A DNA stretch of 52,571 bases from a virus: IMG/VR virus record IMGVR_UViG_3300031670_000002, positions 1 through 52,571 of that record; one strand, written 5' to 3'. The notes under the pieces are model-generated. The model searched no databases. It had not been told where the DNA came from and worked only from the letters and a program-made list of their open reading frames with translations. Positions 14,822 through 23,175 of this stretch are shown here, piece by piece. Position numbers and translations under genes: made by a program. Each line of letters opens with the position of its first letter. Position 1 is the first letter of the stretch.

Positions 14822-15868
14822 ATGACGATTGCCGCAGGGACGGTCACACTGGCGGATTACGCTCTGATGAGCAACAATCCGCTGGTCAAGGCCGTTACCT
14901 ACTCACTGATTGACAATGGATCGGTGCTGGCCGATATCCCCCTGGTCAGCAAGAAATCCTTCACCATCAACGGGGCGCGCTTCGAAGGCAATTTGCCGAC
15001 CGTCAACTGGTCGCAAATCAACGCCGAGGGCGTCAGCACCAAAGGCACGCCGACCGCCTACCAGGAACAAGTCTACATCCTGCGAAACTATATCGATGTG
15101 GACAAGTACATCGTCGAGGAAGAGAACAGCATCGTTGATCCGCGCACGACGCAGACCGAAGCGTACCTCAAAGCCCTCACCTACGATGTGAACTACAAGT
15201 TCATCCACAACGACCATGTCACCGGCGATGTGAACGCGCCCGTTGGCCTGGCCTACCGCATCAACAACGGCGGCACGTTCGGCGTGCGACCGGAGAACCA
15301 TATCGACGGCGGCGGCGTCGATGTGCGCGTCGCCAACGCGACGCAAGCCACCGCGAACCATTTCCTGTACCTGCTCGATCAACTGCTGTGGAGCGTCGAT
15401 AGTCCCGACGGCAACGGCGTCACGCTGTACATGAATGAAGTCATGCAGCGCCTGTTCGCGGCAAGCATTCGCACGATGGGAACCAGCGGCGGTTTTGCGA
15501 TTGTGCGCGACCAGTTCGACCGCGTGATCCAGATGTACAAAGGCGCGGTGGTGCGCGATATCGGCTACAAAGTCGATCAGCAGACCCGCATCATTCTCGG
15601 CGGCCCGACGTTTTCCGGCGGCCTGTCGGGCGAGGACAGCACCGGCAACAGCACCAGCACCTCGTCGGGGTCGATCTTCACGTCGATTTACGCCGTCAAC
15701 TACTCGACCGATCACTTCTTCGGTTGGCAGTTCGGGCCGCCGAATGTGCAAGACCTCGGCCTGATCTATAACGGCGTGATTTATAGAACGCTGATCGATT
15801 ATGCCGTCGGATTAGTCAACGCTAGTACCCGTTCTATTGCCCGTTTATACGATATTCTCGTCGATTAG
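14822..15868 (+). CDS. Major capsid protein (HK97-fold, putative)
   Basis: 348 aa, the first large gene after the scaffold. Begins MTIAAGTVTLADYALMSNNP; contains the E-loop-like ALTYDVNYKFIHND region and a spine/P-domain pattern (YLLDQLLWSVDSPDG...) typical of HK97-type capsids without a delta domain. Translation is likely high: a conserved structured leader and TAGGAG precede the ATG. No protease gene was seen in the cluster, consistent with scaffold-based assembly. Confidence 0.85.
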   Translation: MTIAAGTVTLADYALMSNNPLVKAVTYSLIDNGSVLADIPLVSKKSFTINGARFEGNLPTVNWSQINAEGVSTKGTPTAYQEQVYILRNYIDVDKYIVEEENSIVDPRTTQTEAYLKALTYDVNYKFIHNDHVTGDVNAPVGLAYRINNGGTFGVRPENHIDGGGVDVRVANATQATANHFLYLLDQLLWSVDSPDGNGVTLYMNEVMQRLFAASIRTMGTSGGFAIVRDQFDRVIQMYKGAVVRDIGYKVDQQTRIILGGPTFSGGLSGEDSTGNSTSTSSGSIFTSIYAVNYSTDHFFGWQFGPPNVQDLGLIYNGVIYRTLIDYAVGLVNASTRSIARLYDILVD

Positions 15869-15879
15869 GAGGCGCGCCC

Positions 15880-16065
15880 ATGACCGCAAACGAAGTGCAA
15901 GAATTGCGCGCCGCCATTGATCGGGCGACCGCGCAAGATGCGCCGCTGCACAGCGTGCTGCACCTGCTCGTCGATCACCTATCCGCTGTCGCCTCGTCGG
16001 TCAGCCACGAGGCACAGGCGCTGGCACAGGCCGCGCAACCGGAGGAGAACTACCATGCCAACTGA
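15880..16065 (+). CDS. Small helical protein after the capsid (61 aa)
   Basis: MTANEVQELRAAIDRATAQD..., fully helical, ending EENYHAN, behind AGGAGG. It overlaps the next gene by 11 bp. It may be a head-associated minor component; no family recognised. Confidence 0.55.
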   Translation: MTANEVQELRAAIDRATAQDAPLHSVLHLLVDHLSAVASSVSHEAQALAQAAQPEENYHAN

Positions 16066-16453
16066 TGCCCTGATCGCGCTCCAGGCGAGCGTGACCAAAA
16101 CCGCCACGTTTAGCGGCGCGCCGCTGATCCTGCCCGCAGGCACGCCGCGCTGGCCGTTGGTGGCGCGCGTGATTTACAGCGCCGGAAGTTCCGGCACGGC
16201 GACCAGCGCGGTCATTTACAGCATTGACGTGTCGCGCGATGGCGGCTCCAACTTCTATACCGAAGTCGAGTCCGATCCGCTGACCCTGCCAACGTCCGGC
16301 GCGATTGCGGGCGAGCTTGCGCTGCCGTTCAGCCTGTCGCCAGCCATTGTCGCGGACGGCGTGCAAATCAAACTCACGGCGACGATTGCGCCTGGCAGTA
16401 GCGCGACGCCAACGATCACCTACCAGGGCGATATCATGCTCGGCAGACCGTAA
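16055..16453 (+). CDS. Putative head decoration/structural protein (132 aa)
   Basis: Beta-rich and Thr/Ser/Ala-rich: MPTDALIALQASVTKTATFS..., SIDVSRDGGSNFYTEVESDP, ITYQGDIMLGRP. Composition and place between the capsid and connector genes suggest a decoration or head-fibre protein. No specific family is recognised. GGAGGAG precedes the ATG, which lies inside the previous gene. Confidence 0.55.
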   Translation: MPTDALIALQASVTKTATFSGAPLILPAGTPRWPLVARVIYSAGSSGTATSAVIYSIDVSRDGGSNFYTEVESDPLTLPTSGAIAGELALPFSLSPAIVADGVQIKLTATIAPGSSATPTITYQGDIMLGRP

Positions 16454-16491
16454 CCGTCGTTACTCGCTCTCATTGAAAGGAAGCGTAGCCG

Positions 16492-17106
16492 ATGGCAGTG
16501 CGCACAACGATGGCGGCCTTGATCTTGCGAGTCAGATTGTTAATCAATGATCCGGCGGGCAGCAGCGAGACGTTTGCCGATCAAGACATTCAGGACGTGC
16601 TTGATGAGAGCCGCGTCGATGTGTTCAATGAACCGCTCATCCCAAAACCGACCTACACCGGCGCGACGATCAACTTTCTGGATTATTGGTCGCAAGTCGG
16701 CGGATGGGAAGACGGCTACGCATTAAAGCAATTCCTGATCACGCCGGTCACGCCGTCGCTGTTAGAGCCGATTGCCGGGCATTGGCAGTTCGCGGCCAGC
16801 ACGTTGCCGCCGGTGTACATCACAGGCTCCCTGCACGACGTGTACCGCGGCGCGGCAGACTTGCTGGAGCGGCAGGCCGCCATGTGGGTGTTGCGCTACG
16901 ACATGACCGTAGACGGCCAGTCGCTGCATCGCTCACAGGCGGCGCTCATGCTCACCAAACTGGCGGCCACGTACCGCACGAAACAGCGCCCGCAGTCGAT
17001 CACGGCGTTTCGCAGTGACACGCGCACGCAATCCGCGCTGGCGGGCATTGGACTTGGTCCGACGCAGTTGGATTATATGGGTTCGGGTAACAAGGGAGGC
17101 TCATAA
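16492..17106 (+). CDS. Head-tail connector/adaptor protein
   Basis: 204 aa. The N-terminal TMAALILRVRLLINDPAGSS ... FADQDIQDVLDESRVDVFNE is the adaptor pattern found in head-completion proteins, which bind the portal after packaging. The C-terminal part has an aromatic helical segment (RGAADLLERQAAMWVLRYDM). Located in the canonical place after the capsid. Its stop touches the next start (TAATG). Confidence 0.72.
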   Translation: MAVRTTMAALILRVRLLINDPAGSSETFADQDIQDVLDESRVDVFNEPLIPKPTYTGATINFLDYWSQVGGWEDGYALKQFLITPVTPSLLEPIAGHWQFAASTLPPVYITGSLHDVYRGAADLLERQAAMWVLRYDMTVDGQSLHRSQAALMLTKLAATYRTKQRPQSITAFRSDTRTQSALAGIGLGPTQLDYMGSGNKGGS

Positions 17107-17252
17107 TGGCCTGTTCAACACACAAGGGCAGCAGCGTCAAGGCGGCGCACAAAGGCACGCGCGCCAAGAGCAGCGGCTCGGCCAAAACCGCGCACAAAGG
17201 CACGGCGGCGGCGCACAAGGGCAGCACGCACAAGGTCGCCAAGAAGTGCTGA
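17106..17252 (+). CDS. HKG-repeat basic microprotein (48 aa)
   Basis: MACSTHKGSSVKAAHKGTRA..., ending HKVAKKC. The tetrapeptide A/T-H-K-G recurs four times with Lys/Ala/Ser spacers, giving a highly basic, histone-tail-like sequence with Cys at residue 3 and at the end. Coupled to the connector gene by TAATG. It could bind DNA at the head-tail junction or be a virion-bound peptide; the function is unknown. Confidence 0.55.
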   Translation: MACSTHKGSSVKAAHKGTRAKSSGSAKTAHKGTAAAHKGSTHKVAKKC

Positions 17253-17260
17253 GGTGAGTT

Positions 17261-17626
17261 GTGGCGATTAGCGCGCAAGAGTTAGCAAGCATACAGGCCG
17301 ATTTGCAAGCGCAAGTCTGCGATAAGACGTGCATCATTCAGCGCGAGACAAGCAGCACGCCTGACGGCATCGGCAGCAGCGCGCCGACGTTCACGACGGT
17401 GGCAACGACGGTGGCGGGCGTGACCTTGCCGACGGCTAACGACTTGCAAAATTTCGCCTATGAGATTGGCGACAAGGCCACGTTCAAGGTGCATGTCCCG
17501 TATGGCACGAACGTCAAGGCGCTTGATCACCTGCTCATCGAAGCGCAGACGCTGGAGGTGCATATCTTGCTTGACCCGCATAGCGTGCCGGGGCTTTTAC
17601 CGTTGTTAGTCGTGGAGATCAAATAA
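17261..17626 (+). CDS. Head-tail joining/stopper protein (putative)
   Basis: 121 aa with a GTG start behind TGAGGTGAGTT. The content (QVCDKTCIIQRETSSTPDGI ... TVAGVTLPTANDLQNFAYEI ... VHVPYGTNVKALDHLLIEAQ) fits the beta-barrel head-closure proteins that plug the connector (gp16/stopper class). The order connector, stopper, gp10-like, terminator is standard. Confidence 0.65.
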   Translation: MAISAQELASIQADLQAQVCDKTCIIQRETSSTPDGIGSSAPTFTTVATTVAGVTLPTANDLQNFAYEIGDKATFKVHVPYGTNVKALDHLLIEAQTLEVHILLDPHSVPGLLPLLVVEIK

Positions 17627-18027
17627 TGCCGATCATCAACCGCTTTCCGCAGATTGCCGCCAACTTGCGCCCGGTGGTGAGTCAGTTGGTGCGCAAGGCC
17701 GCATTTGACATTGCCGCCAATGCAGCATCAGGCGCGGCAGTGGATACTGGCTTTATGAAAAATAGCATCTACGTCGTCACGTCGGGCGACAGCACGTATG
17801 GCGGCGGCGGCACACCGCCAGGCGACTCGTTTCTCTTGCCAGAAGTGGCCGCGCCGTCCGATGATCTGTCGGCTATCGTGGCCTGCGGGGCGAATTATTC
17901 GGTGTATATCGAGATGGGGACGCGCTTCATGGCCGCGCAGCCGTTCTTCTTCCCGGCGGTTGACCAGGGCGCGGCAGCCTTTGCGAGCGTGGCGTCGGCG
18001 TTTGAGTCGCTGTTGGGGGCCGTATGA
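17626..18027 (+). CDS. HK97 gp10-like tail completion protein
   Basis: 133 aa. DTGFMKNSIYVVTSGDSTYG and NYSVYIEMGTRFMAAQPFFF are the HK97 gp10 signatures (D-G-L--SI ... Y---E-GT--M-AQPF--PA). It acts in joining the tail to the head. The start overlaps the previous stop. Confidence 0.82.
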   Translation: MPIINRFPQIAANLRPVVSQLVRKAAFDIAANAASGAAVDTGFMKNSIYVVTSGDSTYGGGGTPPGDSFLLPEVAAPSDDLSAIVACGANYSVYIEMGTRFMAAQPFFFPAVDQGAAAFASVASAFESLLGAV

Positions 18028-18467
18028 GCGCGAGTGAGGCTGTGCTGGGCTTGCAATTCCTGTTCGGCATTCTCTCAGCAGACAGCACGCTCGCAAGTTA
18101 CGCGCCGGGCGGCGGCTTTCGCTCGCTTGCGCCTGACGGCACGGCCACGCCGTTCTGGGTCGTCAGTTTGCAATCGGCGGGCAAGGACAGCATGACCCAA
18201 CAGGCCGTGCGCTTGCTCGCTAACCCGCTGTTCCTGATCAAGGTGTCAGGCCCGGCCTCGCAGATGGCGGCCATTGCCGACGCGGCGGCACAAATCGATG
18301 TGCTGTTAGGCGGCGGGCAGGGCTTGCGCAACCGATCCGTGACCGGCGGCTGGATCGCGGCCTGCTACCGCGAAAGCGTGCATTTGCAGGACGAGGGCCC
18401 GATCAATGGCGTGGTGTGGTCGAATCTCGGCGGGTTGTACCGGATGGAGATCGAGCAAAGTTCGTAA
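18024..18467 (+). CDS. Tail terminator protein (DUF3168/gp17-like)
   Basis: 147 aa. The overall pattern (LQFLFGILSADSTLASYAPG, WVVSLQSAGKDSMTQ, SVTGGWIAACYRESVHLQDE) and position immediately before the tail-tube gene fit the tail terminator. That protein caps the growing tail and fixes its length. ATGA overlap with the gp10-like gene. Confidence 0.65.
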   Translation: MSASEAVLGLQFLFGILSADSTLASYAPGGGFRSLAPDGTATPFWVVSLQSAGKDSMTQQAVRLLANPLFLIKVSGPASQMAAIADAAAQIDVLLGGGQGLRNRSVTGGWIAACYRESVHLQDEGPINGVVWSNLGGLYRMEIEQSS

Positions 18468-18481
18468 TCCGATAGTCTATT

Positions 18482-18509
18482 CCTTCATGTCGTGAGACAG
18501 CATAGGAGC
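18482..18509 (+). promoter_or_regulatory. Structured leader of the tail-tube gene (copy 2 of 3)
   Basis: TCCTTCATGTC-GTGA-GACAGCATAGGAG. Compared with the capsid leader, the second stem pair changed from C-G to T-A on both sides while the GNRA loop and the Shine-Dalgarno stayed. This points to an RNA structure. Confidence 0.7.
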
Positions 18510-18514
18510 ATAAT

Positions 18515-19804
18515 ATGACCTGGACACCAGAAGTTTCCGCGGTAAACCAACGGGTACAAGTTGGCGCGGAAAGTACCAGCGCGCTCGGCACGGCGGTCGC
18601 CTGTGGCAAGTACCTGGAGTGTTTTGATTTTACCTTTGGCATCAGTCCCGATGTCGTCTTTTACACCGCGACGGGGCATAAATACGCCACGGCGCAGGAA
18701 GAGAATATGGAATGGGTCGATGGCAGCGCATCCGGCTGGCTCGACTACAACGGCCTCATCTACATCTTCGGCGGCGCGATGGGCGCGACCACACCGGTTG
18801 CGCACGGCAGCAGCGCCGTCGCCAAAGACTGGGTCTTCACACCGCCGATCACCGGCTCCATCGTGCCGCAGACGCTCTCGTTTCAGCAGGGCGACGCGAT
18901 CCGGGCGCGCGAGTTCGCCTATGGCCTCTTCACCGAGGTTGGCTACAAAATCACGCGCAAAGAGACGACGCTCACCGCCAAACTGATCGGGCAGCCACTG
19001 ACCGACGATATCGTACTCACCTCCAATCCAACCACAATTGCCGTTGCGCCGATATCCGGCAAGCAGGTCAGCGTCTTTCTTGACACCACGCAGGCCGGGC
19101 TTGGCACGACGCAACTCTTGCGCGCCCTGGCCGTTGACTGGGCCTTCAATTCCATTTACGGCCAATTGTGGGTACTGAACCGCTCGACGGTGGGCTTCAC
19201 GGCGCACGTCGATAGCAAGCCGACCTGCACCGTCAAGATTTTGGAAGAAGCCAACGCGGAGGGCATGGCGTTCCTCTCGTACCTGCAAAGCGGCGTGACC
19301 TACTACCTGCGCGTGCAAGCGCAAGGCGCGTGCATCGACAATCTCACGAGCGTCTCGCTAGGTAGCCCATCGGCAGGCACATTCACCCTCACCTATGGCG
19401 GCCAAACCACGGCCACGATTGCTTACAACGCCGCGGCATCCGCCGTCGAGTCCGCACTGGCCTTGCTCAGCAGCATCCCATCCGGCGATGTCACCGTGAC
19501 CGGCTCAGCAGGCGGGCCGTATGCCATTGAACTGACGGGCGCGCTGCTCAACGCGCAAAGCGGCGGCGTGCTGTCCGCGATTACCGGATCAGGCACGGGC
19601 CTCACCGGCGGCACATTTGCCGTGACGGGCGAGCAGTCCTATCTCGCCATGACGCACGATATGGCAATCAAAGTCGGCAAGCCCTCCAATTTTGAGGATA
19701 GCGACGGCGTGTATGCGATTGAGTGGGAATGCACCGTCGTCGAGGATTCGACCTGGGGTCACGCGCAAATCTTGACCCTCACCAACCTGCTCACCAGCTT
19801 ATAA
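18515..19804 (+). CDS. Major tail (tube) protein with extra domain
   Basis: 429 aa, longer than a minimal tube protein. Residues 1-275 look like the tube (SAVNQRVQVGAESTSALGTA, GYKITRKETTLTAKL). Residues about 285-375 are an inserted Gly/Thr-rich domain (GTFTLTYGGQTTATIAYNAA, GDVTVTGSAGGPYAIELTGA), and the tube sequence then resumes to the end (AIKVGKPSNFEDSDGVYAIE). Such inserts usually decorate the tail surface. It sits behind a strong conserved leader, as expected for an abundant structural protein. Confidence 0.78.
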   Translation: MTWTPEVSAVNQRVQVGAESTSALGTAVACGKYLECFDFTFGISPDVVFYTATGHKYATAQEENMEWVDGSASGWLDYNGLIYIFGGAMGATTPVAHGSSAVAKDWVFTPPITGSIVPQTLSFQQGDAIRAREFAYGLFTEVGYKITRKETTLTAKLIGQPLTDDIVLTSNPTTIAVAPISGKQVSVFLDTTQAGLGTTQLLRALAVDWAFNSIYGQLWVLNRSTVGFTAHVDSKPTCTVKILEEANAEGMAFLSYLQSGVTYYLRVQAQGACIDNLTSVSLGSPSAGTFTLTYGGQTTATIAYNAAASAVESALALLSSIPSGDVTVTGSAGGPYAIELTGALLNAQSGGVLSAITGSGTGLTGGTFAVTGEQSYLAMTHDMAIKVGKPSNFEDSDGVYAIEWECTVVEDSTWGHAQILTLTNLLTSL

Positions 19805-19813
19805 GGAGCCTGT

Positions 19814-20167
19814 ATGCCAATTACCTTAGCCAAAATCACCAGCAACACCGCCGAGATCAGCATGATGGTCGGCGAGGATACGGTCAACGTCACGTACTAT
19901 CCAGGTCGCGTGACGGAGAAAACCATCGCGCAATTGCAGGGCTATGCCGATGTCAACCCCGATCACTTTGCCGAAACCGTGCATGAGGTCAACGTGCTGA
20001 TGGCAAGCCTCATCAAGAGTTGGGATGTGTACGAGGATGAGGCGCAAACCGTGATGTTTCCGCTTGACCCGGAGCGGTTGGCGGAACTGCCGTTCATGTT
20101 TCGCACCAAAGTGGTGGTGGCGATCATGCAGGATATCCGCCCGGAAGCGGACGCGCCGCAGATGTAG
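19814..20167 (+). CDS. Tail assembly chaperone, first product
   Basis: 117 aa. Begins MPITLAKITSNTAEISMMVG; a small acidic helical protein between tail tube and tape measure, the lambda G position. In lambda-like phages it coats the tape measure during tail assembly. The downstream -1 frame (see 20161-20385) reads as the T-like extension. Confidence 0.75.
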   Translation: MPITLAKITSNTAEISMMVGEDTVNVTYYPGRVTEKTIAQLQGYADVNPDHFAETVHEVNVLMASLIKSWDVYEDEAQTVMFPLDPERLAELPFMFRTKVVVAIMQDIRPEADAPQM

Positions 20168-20385
20168 AGCGCAAGAATCTGCGGCGGTATCTGGTCTTTA
20201 GCGCGCGCGGTGTCGAGTCGGACAATGTGACGTGTCCCGACTATTATCCGCTGTTCGTGGCGGCAGACCGCTGCCATTGCAAGCCGTGGGAACTGCTCGA
20301 CGTGCCGCTGTTCTGGCGCGAAAAGGCGCTCATCGTGCAGTCTGCCGAGAATGAGGCGCGCGAGCAAATCGACGCGCATAAGTAG
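20161..20385 (+). CDS. Tail assembly chaperone, -1 frame extension (T-like)
   Basis: The frame that reads DVERKNLRRYLVFSARGVES..., then ADRCHCKPWELLDVPLFWRE and ends REQIDAHK is the typical downstream chaperone domain. It lies in the -1 frame relative to 19814-20167 and is open back to about 20065. It has no ATG, GTG or TTG before GTG 20227, and that GTG lacks a good Shine-Dalgarno. Expression by -1 frameshifting from the upstream gene is therefore likely. No canonical X-XXY-YYZ heptamer is visible in the overlap, so the slip site is undetermined. Alternative: independent start at GTG 20227 (52 aa). Confidence 0.65.
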   Translation, partial: DVERKNLRRYLVFSARGVESDNVTCPDYYPLFVAADRCHCKPWELLDVPLFWREKALIVQSAENEAREQIDAHK

Positions 20386-20434
20386 GGAACATGGTCGCAC
20401 TCACGTCAGCACAATCGAATAAGGCGGTGCGCGC

Positions 20435-23173
20435 ATGGCGGTAATTGCCGCGCAATTGGAAGCCGTCGTCAGCGCAACGGGCGTGACCACGACGCAAGCG
20501 CAACTGGAGGAAATGGGCGCGGCTGCGGATGGCGCGGGCGTCGCACTTGATTCGATCAGCGGCGCGGCATCGGGCGCGGGCGCGGGCCTGGACACGGCAG
20601 GAACGGGCGCGGCGGGCGCGGGTACAGGCTTCGATACGATGGCGGGATCGGCGGATGCTGCCGCCACGGCACTGTCCGGGGTCGATGGCGCGCTCAGCAC
20701 GACGGCGGGCGCGGCAGATACGGCGGCGGCGGGCGCGACGGACGCAGGCGGCGGACTCGATGTGCTGGCGGGTAGCGCGGATGTGGCGGCGGCCAGCGTG
20801 ACTGGCGTTGATACGGCGCTCGGCGGCGCGGATGTGGCGATGGCGACCAGCGCGGCCTCGGCGGATGCGACCGCGACGCAATTCTCCGTGCTTGGCACGA
20901 TGAGCGATAGCACGGCGTCGAGTATGAAGTCGTTTATCGGCGGCATTCCGCTATTGGCTGCCGCCGCCGTGGTCGCGGTGGGCGCGCTCTCCGTCAAGAT
21001 GGCCGGTGACTTTCAAGAGAGCATGACGCAGCTCGTGACCGGCGCGGGCGAGAGCAAATCGAACCTGGACATGGTGAGCCAGGGCGTGCTGAATATGGCC
21101 GTGACCACTGGCACATCGACCAAAGACCTGTCAGACGGCCTCTATATGATCGAGAGTGCGGGGCAGCACGGGGCGCAAGGACTGGAAACCCTCAAAATCG
21201 CGGCAGAGGCGGCTAAGGTGGGAAATGCTTCTTTAGCCGATGTGGCAAACGGCGTGACGACCGCCATGACCGATTATGCGGGCGAAAATCTCACTGCCGC
21301 GCAGGCCGCCAACACGCTGATTGCGACGGTGGCGAGCGGCAAAACGCACATGCAGGACTTGTCACAGGCGCTCAGCACAATCCTTCCGGTTGCTAGTTCG
21401 GTGGGCGTGTCGTTCAACAACGTGATGGCGGCGATGGCAACCATGACCGGCGAGGGTGTCCCGGCAGCCGATGCGGCGACGTACTTGCGCCAGACCTTGA
21501 TGAGCCTGGAAAATCCCTCAACCAAAGGCGCGGCGGCACTCAAATCTATCGGCCTGACATCTGGACAGGTCGCATCGGAGATGAAAAAGTCGCTGCCTGA
21601 CGCCTTGAAACTGATTACCGAGCATTTGGCAAAGAAATTCCCGGTCGGCTCACAGAAGTACAACGCGGCCATCGCGGCCATCGCGGGCGGCACAAAGCAA
21701 ATGCAGGGCGTGCTTGACCTCACAGGAACGCATCTCAAAACGTTCGATAAGAACGTGAAAACGATTGCGAGCAGCGTCAAGCATGGCGGCAAGAGTGTCA
21801 CGGGCTGGTCGGAAACACAAAAAGATTTCAATTTCCAGATGGCGCAGGCGGGCGAAATCCTCCAAACCGGCATGATCCGCGCTGGCACGGCGTTGATGCC
21901 GATTGTGAGCAAGCTAGTCAGCGGCTTCGTGTCCTTTGTCGGTACGATGAGCCGATTCGTCGGGTGGCTCAGCAAAGGCTCGGCGGGCGCAACCATCGTG
22001 AAGGGCGTGCTGGCGGGCCTGGCTTTGGGTGTGCTGGCGTTCGTGGCGACGGCAATCCCGCCGCTGCTGGTGGCATTCGGCGCGTGGGCCGTGGCGGCAG
22101 GATCGGCGGCGCTCATGACGATCATTGCTGCCGCGCCGTTTATCGCCGTGGGTCTGGCTATCGGTATCCTGGTGGCGGGCATCGTGCTGGCAATTCAGCA
22201 CTGGGGAGCGATCGTCAAGTTTTTCGAGGGCTTGTGGAAGACCGTGTGGGGCGCGGTCTCGTCGTTCTTCGTCTCCATATGGTCAAGTATCAAGGGCTTT
22301 TTCGTCAATACCTGGAATAGCATCGTTGCGTTCTTTACGGGTGCGGTCAAGGCCGTGGTCAACTTCGTCAAGTCGCATTGGCAGTTACTGGTCTCAATCA
22401 TCGGCGGGCCAATTGTGGCAATAGCTTTGCTGATCATCACGCATTTCACGCAAATCAAGGCATTTTTTGTCCAAATTTGGTCAGATGTAAAAGCGGCATT
22501 TACGGCAGCACTGAACTTTTTGGTTTCGCTGGTCACGACGTTTGTGTCCAACGAGGTCAGAGGCTGGACGAATCTGTGGAATCGCGTGAAATCGATTGCC
22601 ACCTCGCTGTGGGCGGATGTGGTCGGCGTCTTTAACGCGGCGGTTGGGCGCGTGAAAAGCGCGATCTCGACGATCTGGAATGGCATCGTCTCCATCGTGA
22701 CGACGTGGCCGTCCAAAGCTCTGCAATGGGGCGTCGATATGATCAAGGGGCTGATTTCGGGCATCACCTCGATGATCGGCGGCATCGGCAGTGCGGTCGG
22801 GTCAATTGCCAGCAAGATCGCCGGGTTCCTGCACTTCAGCAAGCCCGATGTAGGGCCTTTGCGCGATGTGGATAAGTGGATGCCCGATCTGGGGGATAAG
22901 CTAGCGAAGTCGCTTACGGCGCAGATACCGAAATTGTCGGCGGCAGTGAACCTGCTGGTGAAGCCGGTGTCCAGCACGCTGTCCGGCATTGGCGCCACGA
23001 TGCCACGAATGCCGTCAGGCGCGGCCATGCTCCCCGGCAGCACGCCTGCACAGGCCGATCCCTATGCCGGTCGCCCGATCATCCTGCAAATCGACAGCAC
23101 GCAATTCGCGCGCGTGGTGATGCCGCTGGTGGCTCAGCAACTGCGGTATCGTGTCGGCGTGGGAGGGCGGTAA
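20435..23173 (+). CDS. Tail tape measure protein
   Basis: 912 aa. The N-terminus is an Ala/Gly/Asp-rich low-complexity region of about 160 residues. Next come the TP901-type core (FQESMTQLVTGAGESKSNLD ... GTSTKDLSDGLYMIESAGQH), several hydrophobic segments around residues 520-700, and tail-tip contacts near the C-terminus. It sets tail length; at about 0.15 nm per residue the tail would be near 137 nm, a siphovirus value. No muralytic domain was recognised. Confidence 0.9.
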   Translation: MAVIAAQLEAVVSATGVTTTQAQLEEMGAAADGAGVALDSISGAASGAGAGLDTAGTGAAGAGTGFDTMAGSADAAATALSGVDGALSTTAGAADTAAAGATDAGGGLDVLAGSADVAAASVTGVDTALGGADVAMATSAASADATATQFSVLGTMSDSTASSMKSFIGGIPLLAAAAVVAVGALSVKMAGDFQESMTQLVTGAGESKSNLDMVSQGVLNMAVTTGTSTKDLSDGLYMIESAGQHGAQGLETLKIAAEAAKVGNASLADVANGVTTAMTDYAGENLTAAQAANTLIATVASGKTHMQDLSQALSTILPVASSVGVSFNNVMAAMATMTGEGVPAADAATYLRQTLMSLENPSTKGAAALKSIGLTSGQVASEMKKSLPDALKLITEHLAKKFPVGSQKYNAAIAAIAGGTKQMQGVLDLTGTHLKTFDKNVKTIASSVKHGGKSVTGWSETQKDFNFQMAQAGEILQTGMIRAGTALMPIVSKLVSGFVSFVGTMSRFVGWLSKGSAGATIVKGVLAGLALGVLAFVATAIPPLLVAFGAWAVAAGSAALMTIIAAAPFIAVGLAIGILVAGIVLAIQHWGAIVKFFEGLWKTVWGAVSSFFVSIWSSIKGFFVNTWNSIVAFFTGAVKAVVNFVKSHWQLLVSIIGGPIVAIALLIITHFTQIKAFFVQIWSDVKAAFTAALNFLVSLVTTFVSNEVRGWTNLWNRVKSIATSLWADVVGVFNAAVGRVKSAISTIWNGIVSIVTTWPSKALQWGVDMIKGLISGITSMIGGIGSAVGSIASKIAGFLHFSKPDVGPLRDVDKWMPDLGDKLAKSLTAQIPKLSAAVNLLVKPVSSTLSGIGATMPRMPSGAAMLPGSTPAQADPYAGRPIILQIDSTQFARVVMPLVAQQLRYRVGVGGR

Positions 23174-23175
23174 CT

